Source of the DNA: Roseovarius sp. SCSIO 43702
Lineage (GTDB): Bacteria > Pseudomonadota > Alphaproteobacteria > Rhodobacterales > Rhodobacteraceae
NCBI RefSeq assembly: GCF_019599045.1
Contig: NZ_CP080623.1
Location: 2,564,501 to 2,628,500, forward strand
Length of the DNA: 64,000 bases
Direction of reading: 5' to 3'
Shown: positions 1 through 9,041 of the stretch, in pieces
How positions within the stretch are numbered: position 1 is the stretch's first letter
Layout: every line of letters begins with the position of its first letter
The notes under the pieces: model-generated
What the model saw: the letters and a program-made list of their open reading frames with translations, nothing else
What the model was told of the DNA's origin: nothing
Databases searched by the model: none
Position numbers and translations under genes: made by a program

Positions 1-105
1 ACCCTGCCCCGGTTCGAAGTCGAACCCCTCTGGCCGGTCGAAGACGAGATGGTGAGTGTCGTGGGTAACGGGTTCGATGCTCTTGAGCGTGAGTTCGTGC
101 GACAT
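1..105 (-). CDS. Ferredoxin/flavodoxin reductase-like protein, N-terminal part
   Basis: Only the first 35 codons lie in the window; the gene runs off the left edge. The visible protein begins MSHELTLKSIEPVTHDTHHL and continues into an FDRPEGFDFEPGQG stretch. This resembles the first strands of the FAD-binding barrel of ferredoxin-NADP reductase-type oxidoreductases, where the PGQ segment precedes the flavin-binding R-x-Y-S motif. The start is well supported: a strong Shine-Dalgarno AAGGAGGTG lies at 112-120 on the minus strand, six bases before the ATG. The flavin and NAD(P) motifs are outside the window, so substrate and partner cannot be judged. Confidence 0.6.
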   Translation of the reverse strand, partial: MSHELTLKSIEPVTHDTHHLVFDRPEGFDFEPGQG

Positions 106-241
106 GGGCGGCACCTCCTTTTCACCGCCCAACGCAGCCCCGGCCCGTTACGTTCCGCCGCACGGGGCGGATGGCCGCCCGTCTGCTGGTCGTGATCAAG
201 ATACGCGGGAGCGCGGCCCGTCCGCACCGCTTCCCGGCGTG

Positions 242-1030
242 TCAGAGGTTCTCGGCCTGCGGCATCCCGAGGATGTGGAATCCGCCGTCAACGTGGATGA
301 TCTCGCCCGTGGTGCAGGCGCCCGCGTCGGAGGCGAGATAGACCGCGGTGCCGCCCACCGCCTCGAGCGTGGCGTTGGCGCGCAGGGGCGCGTTCTGGTC
401 GCAATGCTTGTAGGTGCGCCGCGCGCCGCCGATGGCCGCGCCCGCGAGCGTCTTCATGGGGCCGGGCGAGATCGCGTTCACGCGGATCCCGTCGGGACCG
501 AGATCGTTGGCCAGGTAGCGCGTGGCCGATTCGAGCGCCGCCTTGGCCACGCCCATCACGTTGTAGTTCGGCACCACCTGGTTCGAGCCCTGGTAGGTGA
601 GGGTCAGAAGCGTCCCGCCCTTCTCGGTCATCAGCGGGTGGGCACGGCGTGCCACGTCGATGAAGCTGTAGGCCGAGATGTCGAGCGAGTTCTTGAAATT
701 GGCGCGGCTGGTGTTGAGAAACCGGCCCGTCAGTTCGGACTTGTCCGAAAAGGCGATCGCGTGGACCACGAAGTCGATCGTCGGCCAGCGTGCCGCGAGA
801 CCCTCGAAAGCGCTGTCGAGCGAGGCGTCGTCGGTGACGTCCACGTCTACCATGAAATCCGACCCGACGCTTTCGGCGAGCGGCCTGAGACGCTGGCCGA
901 AGGCCTCGCCCTGGTGCGTGAAGGCCAGTTCGGCCCCCGCCTCGTGCATGGCTTTGGCGATGCCCCACGCGATGGAGCGGTCGTTCGCCACCCCCATGAT
1001 CAGGCCCCGTTTGCCCTGCATTGCGCCCAT
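242..1030 (-). CDS. fabI: Enoyl-[acyl-carrier-protein] reductase (NADH) FabI
   Basis: Catalyses the last step of each elongation cycle of type II fatty acid synthesis, reducing trans-2-enoyl-ACP with NADH in the cytosol. The 262-residue protein has the FabI form of the SDR fold: an N-terminal nucleotide loop (MGVANDRSIAWGIA, about 12-25) and the catalytic set Tyr146, Tyr156 and Lys163 in YQGSNQ...NYNVMGVAK, with E. coli-like spacing. An ISPGPMKT loop follows. An internal ATG at codon 4 is an alternative start. It is the last gene of fabA-fabB-fabI, 22 bases after fabB, so cotranscription is likely. Very confident. Confidence 0.95.
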   Translation of the reverse strand: MGAMQGKRGLIMGVANDRSIAWGIAKAMHEAGAELAFTHQGEAFGQRLRPLAESVGSDFMVDVDVTDDASLDSAFEGLAARWPTIDFVVHAIAFSDKSELTGRFLNTSRANFKNSLDISAYSFIDVARRAHPLMTEKGGTLLTLTYQGSNQVVPNYNVMGVAKAALESATRYLANDLGPDGIRVNAISPGPMKTLAGAAIGGARRTYKHCDQNAPLRANATLEAVGGTAVYLASDAGACTTGEIIHVDGGFHILGMPQAENL

Positions 1031-1052
1031 GATCCCGTCCCGTCCGCTCTGG

Positions 1053-2282
1053 TTAATCTTTGTACTTGCTGAGAAGCATCGACCCGTTCGTGCCGCCGAA
1101 GCCGAACGAGTTGGTCATCACCGTGTCCAGACCGGCCCCGTCCACCCGCTCGGTCGCGATCTCGGCCGGATCGAGCGCGGGGTCGAGGGTTTCGACGTTG
1201 ATCGAGGGGATGATGAAATCATGTTCGAGCGCCAGCAGGCAGTAGATCGCCTCCTGCGCGCCGGTCGCGCCCTGGCTGTGGCCGGTCATAGACTTGGTCG
1301 AGCTGATCGGCGGGGTGGAGCCCTGGCCGAAGACGCGGCGCACGGCCTCGACCTCGCCCACGTCGCCCACCGGGGTGGATGTGCCATGGGCGTTGATATA
1401 GCTCACGCGGCGGCCCTCGGGCAGGGTCGAAAGCGCCACGCGCATCGCCCGTTCGCCGCCCTCGCCCGATGGCGCGACCATGTCGGCGCCGTCCGAGGTC
1501 GCGCCGTAGCCGGTCACCTCGGCATAGATCTTCGCCCCGCGCGCCTTCGCGTGCTCGAGCTCCTCGAGCACGATCATGCCGCCGCCGCCCGAGATCACGA
1601 AACCGTCGCGGTCGGCGTCGAAGGCGCGGCTGGCGCGTTCCGGCGTGTCATTGAATTTCGACGACATCGCGCCCATCGCGTCGAAGAGGCACGAGAGCGT
1701 CCAGTCGAGCTCTTCGCCGCCACCGGCGAACATCACGTCCTGCTTGCCCATCATGATCTGCTCGGCGGCGTTGCCGATGCAATGCAGCGAGGTCGAGCAG
1801 GCCGAGGTGATGGAATAGTTGATCCCCTTGATACGGAACGCGGTCGAGAGGTTCGCGCTCACCGTCGAGCACATGCATTTCGGCACGGCGAAGGGGCCGA
1901 CCCGCTTGGTGCCCCCGGTCTTCAGCACGGTCTGGTGCGCGGCGAGCATGGCGCTGGTCGAGGGGCCGCCCGATCCGGCGACGAGACCCGTGCGCGGGTT
2001 CACCACGTCGCTTTCCTCGAGGCCGGCATCAGCGATCGCCTGGCTCATCGCGATATGCGCGTAGGCCGCGCCCGGCCCCATGAAGCGCAGCGTGCGCTTG
2101 TCGACGTGATCGGTGACGTCGATGTCGATCGCACCCGCCACCTGGCTCCGGAACCCGTGTTCCGCCATCTCCTCGTTGAACGAGATGCCCGACCGGCCCG
2201 CCTTGAGCGAGGCCAGAACCTCCTCGGCATCGGTGCCGATCGAGGAGACGATCCCCAGACCTGTGACGACAACGCGGCGCAT
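1053..2282 (-). CDS. fabB: Beta-ketoacyl-ACP synthase I (KAS I) FabB
   Basis: Condensing enzyme that elongates acyl-ACP with malonyl-ACP and, with FabA, commits carbon to unsaturated fatty acids. The 409-residue thiolase-fold protein shows the active-site Cys162 in SACSTSLHC, His299 in NAHGTSTP, and Lys330/His335 in [12 protein letters not shown]. The C-terminal glycine-rich FGFGGTNGS loop is present. Length and motifs fit FabB rather than FabF, and the fabA partner directly upstream supports this. A 166-base gap separates it from fabA; I see no clear terminator there, so an operon is likely, possibly with an extra promoter. Confidence 0.94.
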   Translation of the reverse strand: MRRVVVTGLGIVSSIGTDAEEVLASLKAGRSGISFNEEMAEHGFRSQVAGAIDIDVTDHVDKRTLRFMGPGAAYAHIAMSQAIADAGLEESDVVNPRTGLVAGSGGPSTSAMLAAHQTVLKTGGTKRVGPFAVPKCMCSTVSANLSTAFRIKGINYSITSACSTSLHCIGNAAEQIMMGKQDVMFAGGGEELDWTLSCLFDAMGAMSSKFNDTPERASRAFDADRDGFVISGGGGMIVLEELEHAKARGAKIYAEVTGYGATSDGADMVAPSGEGGERAMRVALSTLPEGRRVSYINAHGTSTPVGDVGEVEAVRRVFGQGSTPPISSTKSMTGHSQGATGAQEAIYCLLALEHDFIIPSINVETLDPALDPAEIATERVDGAGLDTVMTNSFGFGGTNGSMLLSKYKD

Positions 2283-2448
2283 GAGCGTGCCCCTCCCCCT
2301 ACGGTTTGCACCCTTGTGTAATTCAACGCGGGCAAGCGGGGCAAGCAGTTAACCGGAGGTCCGGCCGTCGACCCCGCGACCCCGCGACCGGCCCCGCGAG
2401 CGCGCGCGACGTGAGCGTGATGCCCGACCAGCGCGCCCGCCGGCGGCG

Positions 2449-2958
2449 TCAGCTTTCGCTCAGCGCCACCTTCATGTCCTTGACCTGGTAGATCACTTCG
2501 CCGTCGGCCTCGACCCGGCCGTCGGCCACGCCCATGGTCAGCCGCCGTGTCTGAACCGCCTTGGTGAAATCGACGTAATAGGTCAGCATCTCGCGGTCGG
2601 GGCGCACCATCCCGGTGAGCTTCACCTCGCCCACGCCGAGCGCATAGCCGCGCCCCTGCCAGCCGCGCCAGCCGAGGTTGAAGCCGGTCAACTGCCACAG
2701 CCCGTCGAGGCCAAGGCAGCCGGGCATGATCGGGTTGCCGGGGAAATGGCACTTGAAGAACCAGAGATCGGGGGTGATGTCGAACTCGGCCACCACGTGG
2801 CCCTTGCCGTGCGCGCCGCCGTCCGCGGACACCTCGGTGATCCGGTCCATCATGAGCATCGGCGGCTCGGGCAATTGCGCGTTGCCCTCGCCGAACAGCT
2901 CACCGCGTGCGCATTTCAGCAGATCGTCCTTGTCGAAGCTGCTCGGGTAATTGGCCAT
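2449..2958 (-). CDS. fabA: 3-hydroxydecanoyl-ACP dehydratase/isomerase FabA
   Basis: Dehydrates 3-hydroxyacyl-ACP and isomerises trans-2- to cis-3-decenoyl-ACP, the branch point for anaerobic-type unsaturated fatty acid synthesis. The 169-residue hot-dog fold protein has the family signature [16 protein letters not shown] with catalytic His71 and Asp85, matching E. coli His70/Asp84. It starts the fabA-fabB-fabI operon and is divergent from irr, with 157 bases between the two starts. A GGGAC Shine-Dalgarno-like stretch lies upstream of its ATG. Very confident. Confidence 0.96.
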   Translation of the reverse strand: MANYPSSFDKDDLLKCARGELFGEGNAQLPEPPMLMMDRITEVSADGGAHGKGHVVAEFDITPDLWFFKCHFPGNPIMPGCLGLDGLWQLTGFNLGWRGWQGRGYALGVGEVKLTGMVRPDREMLTYYVDFTKAVQTRRLTMGVADGRVEADGEVIYQVKDMKVALSES

Positions 2959-3058
2959 TAAGGCAGTCCCTTTCCGGTCATCATCCTTTGTTCCCCTCTA
3001 ACACCGGGCCGCGCGGCCATGCAAGCGCACTGGCCGGTGGTCCATTGCGGAAATCTGT

Positions 3059-3088
3059 TTGAAATTCCCCCGCTTCGCCCCCTATATT
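3059..3088 (+). promoter_or_regulatory. Sigma70-type promoter of irr
   Basis: A TTGAAA hexamer (3059-3064) and a TATATT hexamer (3083-3088) are separated by 18 bases. This is close to the housekeeping consensus and unusually good for such a GC-rich genome. Transcription would begin around 3095, about 20 bases before the irr ATG. The fabA start lies on the other side of the same spacer. Confidence 0.6.
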
Positions 3089-3115
3089 CCCCTGAAGACC
3101 CAACCCGAGGCACCC

Positions 3116-3535
3116 ATGACGTCGCAAGCGACAGAGCGCGGAACCGAATGGCTCACGAATGCAGGGCTTCGCCCGACGCGGCAGCGTGTCGCGCTGGCGG
3201 CGCTGCTCGTGGGCGACGGCAAGCACCGTCACGTGACCGCCGAGAGCCTCTTCGCCGCCGTCCAGGGCAACGGCGACAGCGTGTCGCTCGCCACCGTCTA
3301 CAACACGCTGCGCGCGTTCTGCGACGCGGGCCTCATGCAGGAGGTCATGGTGGACGGGGCCAAGAGCTATTTCGACACCAACACCCATGACCATCCGCAT
3401 TTCTACTGGGAGGACGAGCAGCGGCTTTCGGACGCGCCCGCCGACCAGCTCGAGATCCGGCAGCTTCCCGACGCGCCGGCGGGGGCCGAGATCGCCAAGG
3501 TCGACGTCGTGATCCGCCTGCGCAAGAAAGCGTGA
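3116..3535 (+). CDS. irr: Fur-family iron response regulator Irr
   Basis: Cytosolic transcriptional regulator of iron and heme genes in alphaproteobacteria. The 139-residue protein has an N-terminal winged helix (GLRPTRQRVALAALL, then VSLATVYNTLRAF) and a short dimerisation/metal domain containing HDHPHFYW. That HxHPHFY stretch corresponds to the histidine-rich heme-sensing region of rhizobial Irr, and the CxxC zinc pairs of classical Fur are absent. I chose the ATG at 3116 because homology begins there and a good promoter sits just upstream, though the frame stays open 19 codons further. Position opposite fabA is, to my knowledge, common in Rhodobacteraceae. Confidence 0.88.
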   Translation: MTSQATERGTEWLTNAGLRPTRQRVALAALLVGDGKHRHVTAESLFAAVQGNGDSVSLATVYNTLRAFCDAGLMQEVMVDGAKSYFDTNTHDHPHFYWEDEQRLSDAPADQLEIRQLPDAPAGAEIAKVDVVIRLRKKA

Positions 3536-3544
3536 GGCGGGGTC

Positions 3545-4531
3545 TTGCGCGCGATCATCTACAGTGAGTTCGGGCCCGCGGCCGATGTGCTGCAGGCCCA
3601 TGACCTGCCCGATCCCGAGGCCGGTCCGGGCGAGGTCTTGGTGCGGCTGGCCTATTCCGGGGTCAACCCGTCGGATGCCAAGGCGCGCGCCGGGTCCCGG
3701 CCCGGGGTGACGAAGCCCGCCTTCGAGCGTATCGTCCCCCATTCGGACGGGGCGGGCGTGATCGAGGCGGTGGGCGACGGGGTCGATCCGGGCCGCGTGG
3801 GCGAACGGGTCTGGATCTGGAACGGCCAGTGGCAGCGCGCCTTCGGCACCGCGGCCGAGCTGATCGCGCTTCCCGCCGCGCAGGCGGTGCCGCTGCCCGA
3901 GGGTGTGTCGCCCGAGACGGGGGCCTGTCTCGGCATTCCGGGCCTCACGGCGGCGCATACGGTCTTCGGCGGCGGTGACGTGAGCGGGCAGACGCTGCTG
4001 ATCAGCGGCGGCGCGGGCGCAGTGGGGCACAATGCCGTTCAGCTTGCCAAGTGGGGCGGCGCGCGGGTGATCGCCACCTGCGGCGAGGCCGGCATGGAGC
4101 GGGTCCGCGCGGCGGGGGCCGATGCGGTGTTCGACTACGGCGATCCCGACCTGGCCGAGAAGATCGCCGAGGCGAGCGGGGGCAATGGCATCGACCGTGC
4201 CGTCGAGGTCGAATTCGGCCAGAATGCCGCCCTCCTGGGCGAGGTCATGCGCCCCAATGGCACGATCTGCGCCTACGGGTCCGGCAAGGAGATGACGCCC
4301 ACCCTGCCCTTCGGTCCCTACCTCTTCAAGGCCCTGACGCTCGACATCGTGCTGATCTACATCCTCGAGGATGCGCGCCGCGACGCGGCCATCGCGCGGC
4401 TGCACGACGCGCTCACCGCCGGCGCGCTCAAGCCCGCGATCGACGCCATCCATCCGCTCGAGGACTGCGCCAAGGCCCATGACGCTGTGATGACGCCGGG
4501 GCGCAACGGCGCGGTTCTCCTGAAGCTCTGA
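3545..4531 (+). CDS. NADPH:quinone oxidoreductase, zinc-free MDR family
   Basis: Medium-chain dehydrogenase/reductase of the quinone oxidoreductase (QOR) subfamily, expected to reduce quinones or other activated alkenes with NADPH. The 328 residues carry a GroES-like N domain (GPGEVLVRLAYSGVNPSD), a Rossmann domain with GGAGAVGHNAVQLAK near residue 160, and a conserved C-terminal HPLEDCAKAHDAV. The catalytic and structural zinc cysteines of alcohol dehydrogenases are absent. The start appears to be TTG, 9 bases after irr with an AGGCGGGG stretch before it, so it probably shares the irr transcript. Substrate unknown. Confidence 0.82.
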   Translation: MRAIIYSEFGPAADVLQAHDLPDPEAGPGEVLVRLAYSGVNPSDAKARAGSRPGVTKPAFERIVPHSDGAGVIEAVGDGVDPGRVGERVWIWNGQWQRAFGTAAELIALPAAQAVPLPEGVSPETGACLGIPGLTAAHTVFGGGDVSGQTLLISGGAGAVGHNAVQLAKWGGARVIATCGEAGMERVRAAGADAVFDYGDPDLAEKIAEASGGNGIDRAVEVEFGQNAALLGEVMRPNGTICAYGSGKEMTPTLPFGPYLFKALTLDIVLIYILEDARRDAAIARLHDALTAGALKPAIDAIHPLEDCAKAHDAVMTPGRNGAVLLKL

Positions 4532-4537
4532 AACGAG

Positions 4538-4571
4538 AAAGGCCCCGCGGCGGCTGTCGCCCGGGGCCTTT
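4538..4571. terminator. Bidirectional intrinsic terminator between convergent genes
   Basis: AAAGGCCCCG (4538-4547) pairs perfectly with CGGGGCCTTT (4562-4571) across a 14-base loop. The stem sits 6 bases after the quinone reductase stop and 24 bases before the FKBP stop. Its A/T tails at each end allow it to serve both strands. Confidence 0.8.
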
Positions 4572-4595
4572 CGGTGTCACGTCAAGGGTCGCGCG

Positions 4596-5024
4596 TCACG
4601 CGATGGCGACAAGCTCCACCTCGAAGGTCAGGTCCTTGCCGGCGAGCGCGTGGTTCGCGTCGAGCGTCACGGTCTCGTCGGTGACGTCCACCACGGTCAC
4701 GGGCAGCACCTGACCATTCTCGGTCTGGACCTGCAGCTGCGTGCCGGGGTCGAGCGGGATGTCGGCGGGGATGCCCTCGCGCGGCACCTCCTGCCGGGCG
4801 TTGGGATCGACCTGGCCATAGGCCTGATCGGCGGGCACCTCGACGGTTTTCGTATCGCCCACGCTCATGCCGGGCATGGCCTGGTCGAGGCCGGGGATGA
4901 TCTGGCCCGAGCCGACCTCGAAGGCGAGCGGGTCGCGCCCCTCGCTGCTATCGAAAACGGTGCCATCGGCAAGGGTGCCCTTGTAATGGATATGGACGGT
5001 GTCACCCGATTTCACTTCGGTCAT
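4596..5024 (-). CDS. FKBP-type peptidyl-prolyl isomerase (SlyD-like)
   Basis: Cis-trans prolyl isomerase and chaperone. The protein starts MTEVKSGDTVHIHYKG, then FDSSEGRDPLAFEVGSGQ with IIPGLDQAMPGM, the FKBP core. An inserted flap (about 70-120) and a C-terminal NHALAGKDLTFEVELV match the SlyD group, in which the flap adds chaperone activity. The usual histidine-rich metal tail of enterobacterial SlyD is missing, and there is no signal peptide, so it should be cytosolic. The start at 5024 (142 residues) is preferred over an upstream in-frame start because homology begins there and a GGAG precedes it. Confidence 0.88.
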   Translation of the reverse strand: MTEVKSGDTVHIHYKGTLADGTVFDSSEGRDPLAFEVGSGQIIPGLDQAMPGMSVGDTKTVEVPADQAYGQVDPNARQEVPREGIPADIPLDPGTQLQVQTENGQVLPVTVVDVTDETVTLDANHALAGKDLTFEVELVAIA

Positions 5025-5239
5025 GAAAAGCTCCGATCTTGTAGGGGAATTCTGGTGGTTCGTGTGTGGCAAGGCCGCGCGTCACGTCGGCGCGCGGGTG
5101 CTTGGGCGAATCTGTCGCAAGCGTAACAAGCCGTTCCCGGCGTTGCAAACAGGCGCCCCGTGGCGGGATTGGGGCCTTTTCCCTCCCGCGCATCCGTGAC
5201 ACTCTCGCCCCCGGACAGCATCAGCCGGAGGGGCCGCCC

Positions 5240-5926
5240 TTGCCCGTCACCACCTGCATCTTCGACGCCTACGGCACGCTTTTCGACGTGGCCGCCGCGG
5301 CGCGCCGGGCAGCGGGCGAGCCGGGGCGCGAGGCATTTGCCGAGCACTGGCCTTCCATCGCCGAGGCCTGGCGGCTCAAGCAGCTTCAATACAGTTGGCT
5401 GCGCGCCATCACCGGAGAGCATACGAGCTTCTGGCAGGTGACACGGGACGCGCTCGACTGGGCGCTCGAGGCGCAGGGGATGGAGGCCGACGCGGAGCTG
5501 CGCGAGCGGCTCCTGCAACTCTACTGGGAACTCGAGGCATATCCCGAGGTGCCCGACATGCTGTGCGCGCTCAAGGAGGCGGGGTTCGCCACGGCGATCC
5601 TCTCGAACGGCTCGCCCGACATGCTCGAAGGCGCGGTTTCGTCGGCGGGCCTCTCCGGGCATCTCGACGATTGCCTCTCGGTCGAGGCGGTGGGGGTCTT
5701 CAAGCCGCACGCCTCGGTCTATGATCTCGTGGGCAAGCGGTTCGGCTGCGACCGCTCCGACGTGCTTTTCGTGTCGTCGAACGGCTGGGACGTGGCGGCG
5801 GCGGCGGGCTACGGTTTCCGCACCGTATGGGTCAACCGCGCGGGCGACCCGGTGGATCGCCTGCCGGCGCGGCCCGACGCGGTGCTGCGCGACCTGACCG
5901 CCATTCCCGACATGGCGGCGCGCTGA
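5240..5926 (+). CDS. Haloacid dehalogenase, type II (HAD superfamily)
   Basis: Predicted (S)-2-haloacid dehalogenase or a closely related HAD hydrolase. Starting from a TTG at 5240, preceded by CCGGAGGGG, the 228-residue protein has motif I FDAYGTLFD with nucleophile Asp9, motif II LSNGS, motif III Lys in VFKPH, and motif IV FVSSNGWDVAAAAGYG. The SSNGWD form is typical of type II dehalogenases rather than phosphatases. The stop overlaps the start of the next gene as TGATG, so translation is coupled. True substrate is not evident from context. Confidence 0.82.
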   Translation: MPVTTCIFDAYGTLFDVAAAARRAAGEPGREAFAEHWPSIAEAWRLKQLQYSWLRAITGEHTSFWQVTRDALDWALEAQGMEADAELRERLLQLYWELEAYPEVPDMLCALKEAGFATAILSNGSPDMLEGAVSSAGLSGHLDDCLSVEAVGVFKPHASVYDLVGKRFGCDRSDVLFVSSNGWDVAAAAGYGFRTVWVNRAGDPVDRLPARPDAVLRDLTAIPDMAAR

Positions 5927-6765
5927 TGCCGCGCTTCACGACGCAAGACGGGCTGGGCCTGCATTTCGAGGAAGAGGGCGACGGCCTTCCGGTGCTCTGC
6001 CTCGCCGGTCTCACCCGAAACGGCGGCGATTTCGAGTTCCTGATGCCGCATCTCGATCTGGCGCATGTCCGCGCGATCCGCATGGATTACCGTGGCCGGG
6101 GACAGTCGGATCACGCGGCCGACTTCATGACCTATTCGATCCTGCAGGAGGCGCAGGACGCGGTGGCGCTTCTCGATCATCTCGGGATCGAGCGCGCCGC
6201 GATCATCGGCACCTCGCGCGGCGGGCTTATCGCGATGGTGCTGGCCGGGCTGCACCGCGATCGCCTGGCCGGGGTGGTCCTGAACGATATCGGGCCGGAT
6301 ATCGCGCAGGTGGGGCTGGCGCGGATCATGGACTACGTCGGACGCGCGCCGAGTTTTCCCGATCTCGATGCGGCGGGCCACGGGCTTCACGCGCTCTACG
6401 AGGCCGATTTCCCCGGTGTCCCGGTCGAACGGTGGCGCCGGCAGGCGGAATTGATGTGGTATGAAAAGCCCGGTGGCGGGCTTGGCCTGCGCTATGACGC
6501 GCGGCTGCGCAACGCGATGATCGCCCAGGCCGAGGCAGGCCCCACCCCCGACCTCTGGCCGCTTTTCGACCAGCTCGCCACGGTCCCGCTCTGCGCGTTG
6601 CGGGGGGCCAACTCGGACCTGCTGACGCCCGAAACGCTCGACCGGATGCAGGCGCATATCCCCGGAATGGCCGCCGTGACCGTCGCCGACCGCGCCCATG
6701 TGCCCTTCCTCGACGAGCCCGAGGCCGTCGCCGCGATTCACGCCCTGCTGGAGCAAGCCCGATGA
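5926..6765 (+). CDS. Alpha/beta-fold hydrolase
   Basis: Single-domain alpha/beta hydrolase of 279 residues. The oxyanion region is LAGLTRNGGDF, the nucleophile elbow is GTSRGG (Ser in the middle), and a late His in DRAHVPFLDEPEAV completes the triad. The start overlaps the dehalogenase stop (TGATG) and its own stop overlaps the dehydratase start (ATGA), so three consecutive genes are translationally coupled. The family includes esterases, haloalkane dehalogenases and C-C hydrolases; I cannot choose among them. Confidence 0.82.
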   Translation: MPRFTTQDGLGLHFEEEGDGLPVLCLAGLTRNGGDFEFLMPHLDLAHVRAIRMDYRGRGQSDHAADFMTYSILQEAQDAVALLDHLGIERAAIIGTSRGGLIAMVLAGLHRDRLAGVVLNDIGPDIAQVGLARIMDYVGRAPSFPDLDAAGHGLHALYEADFPGVPVERWRRQAELMWYEKPGGGLGLRYDARLRNAMIAQAEAGPTPDLWPLFDQLATVPLCALRGANSDLLTPETLDRMQAHIPGMAAVTVADRAHVPFLDEPEAVAAIHALLEQAR

Positions 6766-7739
6766 CCGACATCACCATGATCCGCGCCGCCGCCGCGCGC
6801 CTCGAGGGCCATGCGCGGCGCACGCCGCTCCTCAATTCCCCCTTCCTCGACGAGATCGCGGGGCGGCCCGTCTGGATCAAGCCGGAGTGTTTGCAACATA
6901 CCGGCAGCTTCAAGTATCGCGGCGCGCGCGCGGCGCTCTCGGCGCTCGATCCCGGCACACGGAACGAGGGGGTGATCGCCTTTTCCTCGGGCAACCATGC
7001 GCAGGGGATCGCGCGCGCGGCGCAGGAATTCGGCGTCCCGGCGGTGATCGTCATGCCGAGGGATGCCCCGGCGCTCAAGATCGCGAACACCCGCGCCATG
7101 GGCGCCGAGGTGGTGCTTTATGATCGCGCCGCGGGCGAGAGCCGCGAGGAGATCGGCGAGACGCTGATGCGCGAGCGAGGCCTCACGCTCGTGCGCCCCT
7201 ATGACGAGCCGGAGGTCATCGCCGGTCAGGGCACCACGGGGCTCGAGATCGCCGAGCAGGCCCGCGAGGCGGACATCGCGGCGGCGGACGTGCTGGTCTG
7301 CTGCGGCGGTGGCGGCTTCACCTCGGGCATCGCGCTGGCGCTCGAGGCCGAGGCGCCGGGGCTGCGTGCCCGGCCGGTGGAGCCGGAAGGCTTCGACGAC
7401 GTGGCGCGCTCGCTCGTCTCGGGTCGGATCGAGCGCAACGCGGCCCCCGCCGGGAGCCTCTGCGACGCGATCATCACCCCTGCCCCCGGCGAGATCACCT
7501 TTCCCATCATGCGCCGACTCTGCGGCCCGGGCATCGTGGTGAGCGACGAGGACGCGCTGCGCGCCATGGCGCTCGCCTTCCAGCGGCTCAAGCTCGTGGC
7601 GGAACCGGGCGGCGCCGTGGCTCTGGCGGCCGCGCTCTTCCATGCCGACGAGATCGAGGCGCCTGCCGTGATCTGCACGATCTCGGGCGGCAATGTCGAC
7701 CGGGTGATCTTCGAACGCGCGCTCGCGACCCTCGGCTGA
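6762..7739 (+). CDS. Threonine/serine dehydratase, PLP-dependent
   Basis: Fold-type II PLP enzyme of 325 residues, like catabolic threonine ammonia-lyase or serine/3-hydroxyaspartate dehydratase. The PLP lysine is Lys51 in TGSFKYRGA, followed by SSGNHAQG (substrate loop) and the glycine-rich phosphate loop CCGGGGFTSG. There is no C-terminal ACT regulatory domain, so the biosynthetic IlvA type is unlikely. It deaminates L-threonine or L-serine to a 2-oxoacid in the known family. It overlaps the hydrolase by 4 bases (ATGA). Confidence 0.85.
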   Translation: MTDITMIRAAAARLEGHARRTPLLNSPFLDEIAGRPVWIKPECLQHTGSFKYRGARAALSALDPGTRNEGVIAFSSGNHAQGIARAAQEFGVPAVIVMPRDAPALKIANTRAMGAEVVLYDRAAGESREEIGETLMRERGLTLVRPYDEPEVIAGQGTTGLEIAEQAREADIAAADVLVCCGGGGFTSGIALALEAEAPGLRARPVEPEGFDDVARSLVSGRIERNAAPAGSLCDAIITPAPGEITFPIMRRLCGPGIVVSDEDALRAMALAFQRLKLVAEPGGAVALAAALFHADEIEAPAVICTISGGNVDRVIFERALATLG

Positions 7740-7846
7740 GGCCCGCCGCCCGCACGCGACAGGCGGGGCCGGACCCCGCACGAAATCCGGGGGTTGATCG
7801 TTCGCGCGAATGCGGTCAGCGTCGGGAGACCGGGGAAAGGAACGCC

Positions 7847-8929
7847 ATGCCAAGGATCAGGGCCGCCATCTGCCACCGTTTCGGTGCGCCGCTCGAGATC
7901 GCGGAGGTCGATCTGCGCGACCCGGGGCCCGGCGAGGTCATGGTCGACCTGCACGCGGTGGCGATCTGCCATTCGGATATCTCCTACGCGGACGGCGCCT
8001 GGGGCGGGACGCTCCCGGCGGTCTATGGCCACGAGGCCGCGGGCCTCGTCGCGGCGGTGGGCCCCGGGGTCACGGGCCTGCGCACCGGCGCGCGGGTGGT
8101 GGTGACGCTGATCCGGGCTTGCGGGCAATGCGCAAGCTGCGCGGCGGGCGCGCCGACGCGCTGCGATACGGCGCAGCCGGAGGACGGCCCGCTCACGCGG
8201 ATCGGGGGCGGCGCGCTGCATCAGGCGATGGCCTGCGGGGCCTTCGCCGAGAAGGTCGTCGTGCACCAGAGCCAGCTTGTCGAGTTGCCAGAAGGGATCG
8301 CGATGGATACCGCCTCGCTCCTGGCTTGCGGGGTGATCACCGGGGTGGGCGCGGTGGTCAACGCGGCGCGACTGCGGCCCGGACAGGACGCGGTGGTGAT
8401 CGGCGCGGGCGGCGTCGGGCTCAACACCATCCAGGGCGCCCGCATCGCCGGGGCTCGGCGCATCGTGGCGGTCGACCTCACCCGAGGAAAGCTGGACGTC
8501 GCGCGCGAGTTCGGCGCGACCGACACGGTGCTGGCCACCGATGCCAAGCCGTGGCGCGCGGCCAAGGAGGCGCTCGGGCGGGGCGCGGACGCGGTCTTCG
8601 TCACGGTGGGCGCGATCGCCGCTTTCGAGACGGCACCCCGCTACCTCGCGCCGGGCGGGCGTGTCATCATGGTCGGCATGCCCCCCTCGGGCGCGGCCGC
8701 AAGCTACGAGCCGGTCAATTTCGCGGCGAGCGGCCAGGGCCTCGTCGGTTCCAAGATGGGCGACGTGGTCATCCGCCGCGACATCCCCTGGATGGCCGAT
8801 CTCTACCTCCAGGGGCGCCTGAAGCTCGACGAGCTGATCTCGGGGCGCTGGCGCCTCGACCAGATCAACGAGGCCATCGCCGACACGAAATCCGGCACGG
8901 CGAAGCGCAACGTGATCATCCTTCAATGA
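7847..8929 (+). CDS. Zinc-dependent alcohol dehydrogenase (MDR)
   Basis: Medium-chain zinc alcohol dehydrogenase of 360 residues. Catalytic-zinc ligands Cys41 (AICHSD) and His62 (GHEAAG) are present, as is the four-cysteine structural zinc lobe in RACGQCASCAAG...TRC. A Rossmann motif GAGGVGLNTIQGA follows. The family oxidises primary or secondary alcohols with NAD+; the overall form recalls the S-(hydroxymethyl)glutathione dehydrogenase branch, but I cannot confirm it. A GGGGAAAGGAA Shine-Dalgarno region precedes the ATG. It is separated from the upstream coupled trio by 107 bases and may have its own promoter. Confidence 0.83.
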   Translation: MPRIRAAICHRFGAPLEIAEVDLRDPGPGEVMVDLHAVAICHSDISYADGAWGGTLPAVYGHEAAGLVAAVGPGVTGLRTGARVVVTLIRACGQCASCAAGAPTRCDTAQPEDGPLTRIGGGALHQAMACGAFAEKVVVHQSQLVELPEGIAMDTASLLACGVITGVGAVVNAARLRPGQDAVVIGAGGVGLNTIQGARIAGARRIVAVDLTRGKLDVAREFGATDTVLATDAKPWRAAKEALGRGADAVFVTVGAIAAFETAPRYLAPGGRVIMVGMPPSGAAASYEPVNFAASGQGLVGSKMGDVVIRRDIPWMADLYLQGRLKLDELISGRWRLDQINEAIADTKSGTAKRNVIILQ

Positions 8930-9041
8930 GGGCATCCCCTTCTTCTTGCCGGAAACATCCCGGGGAGCGCGAGGGGCTGGCCCCTCGCCCCCGTCGGATC
9001 GTGCCAACCATGCGACATTGACCACGAGAGGTTAACATCCC

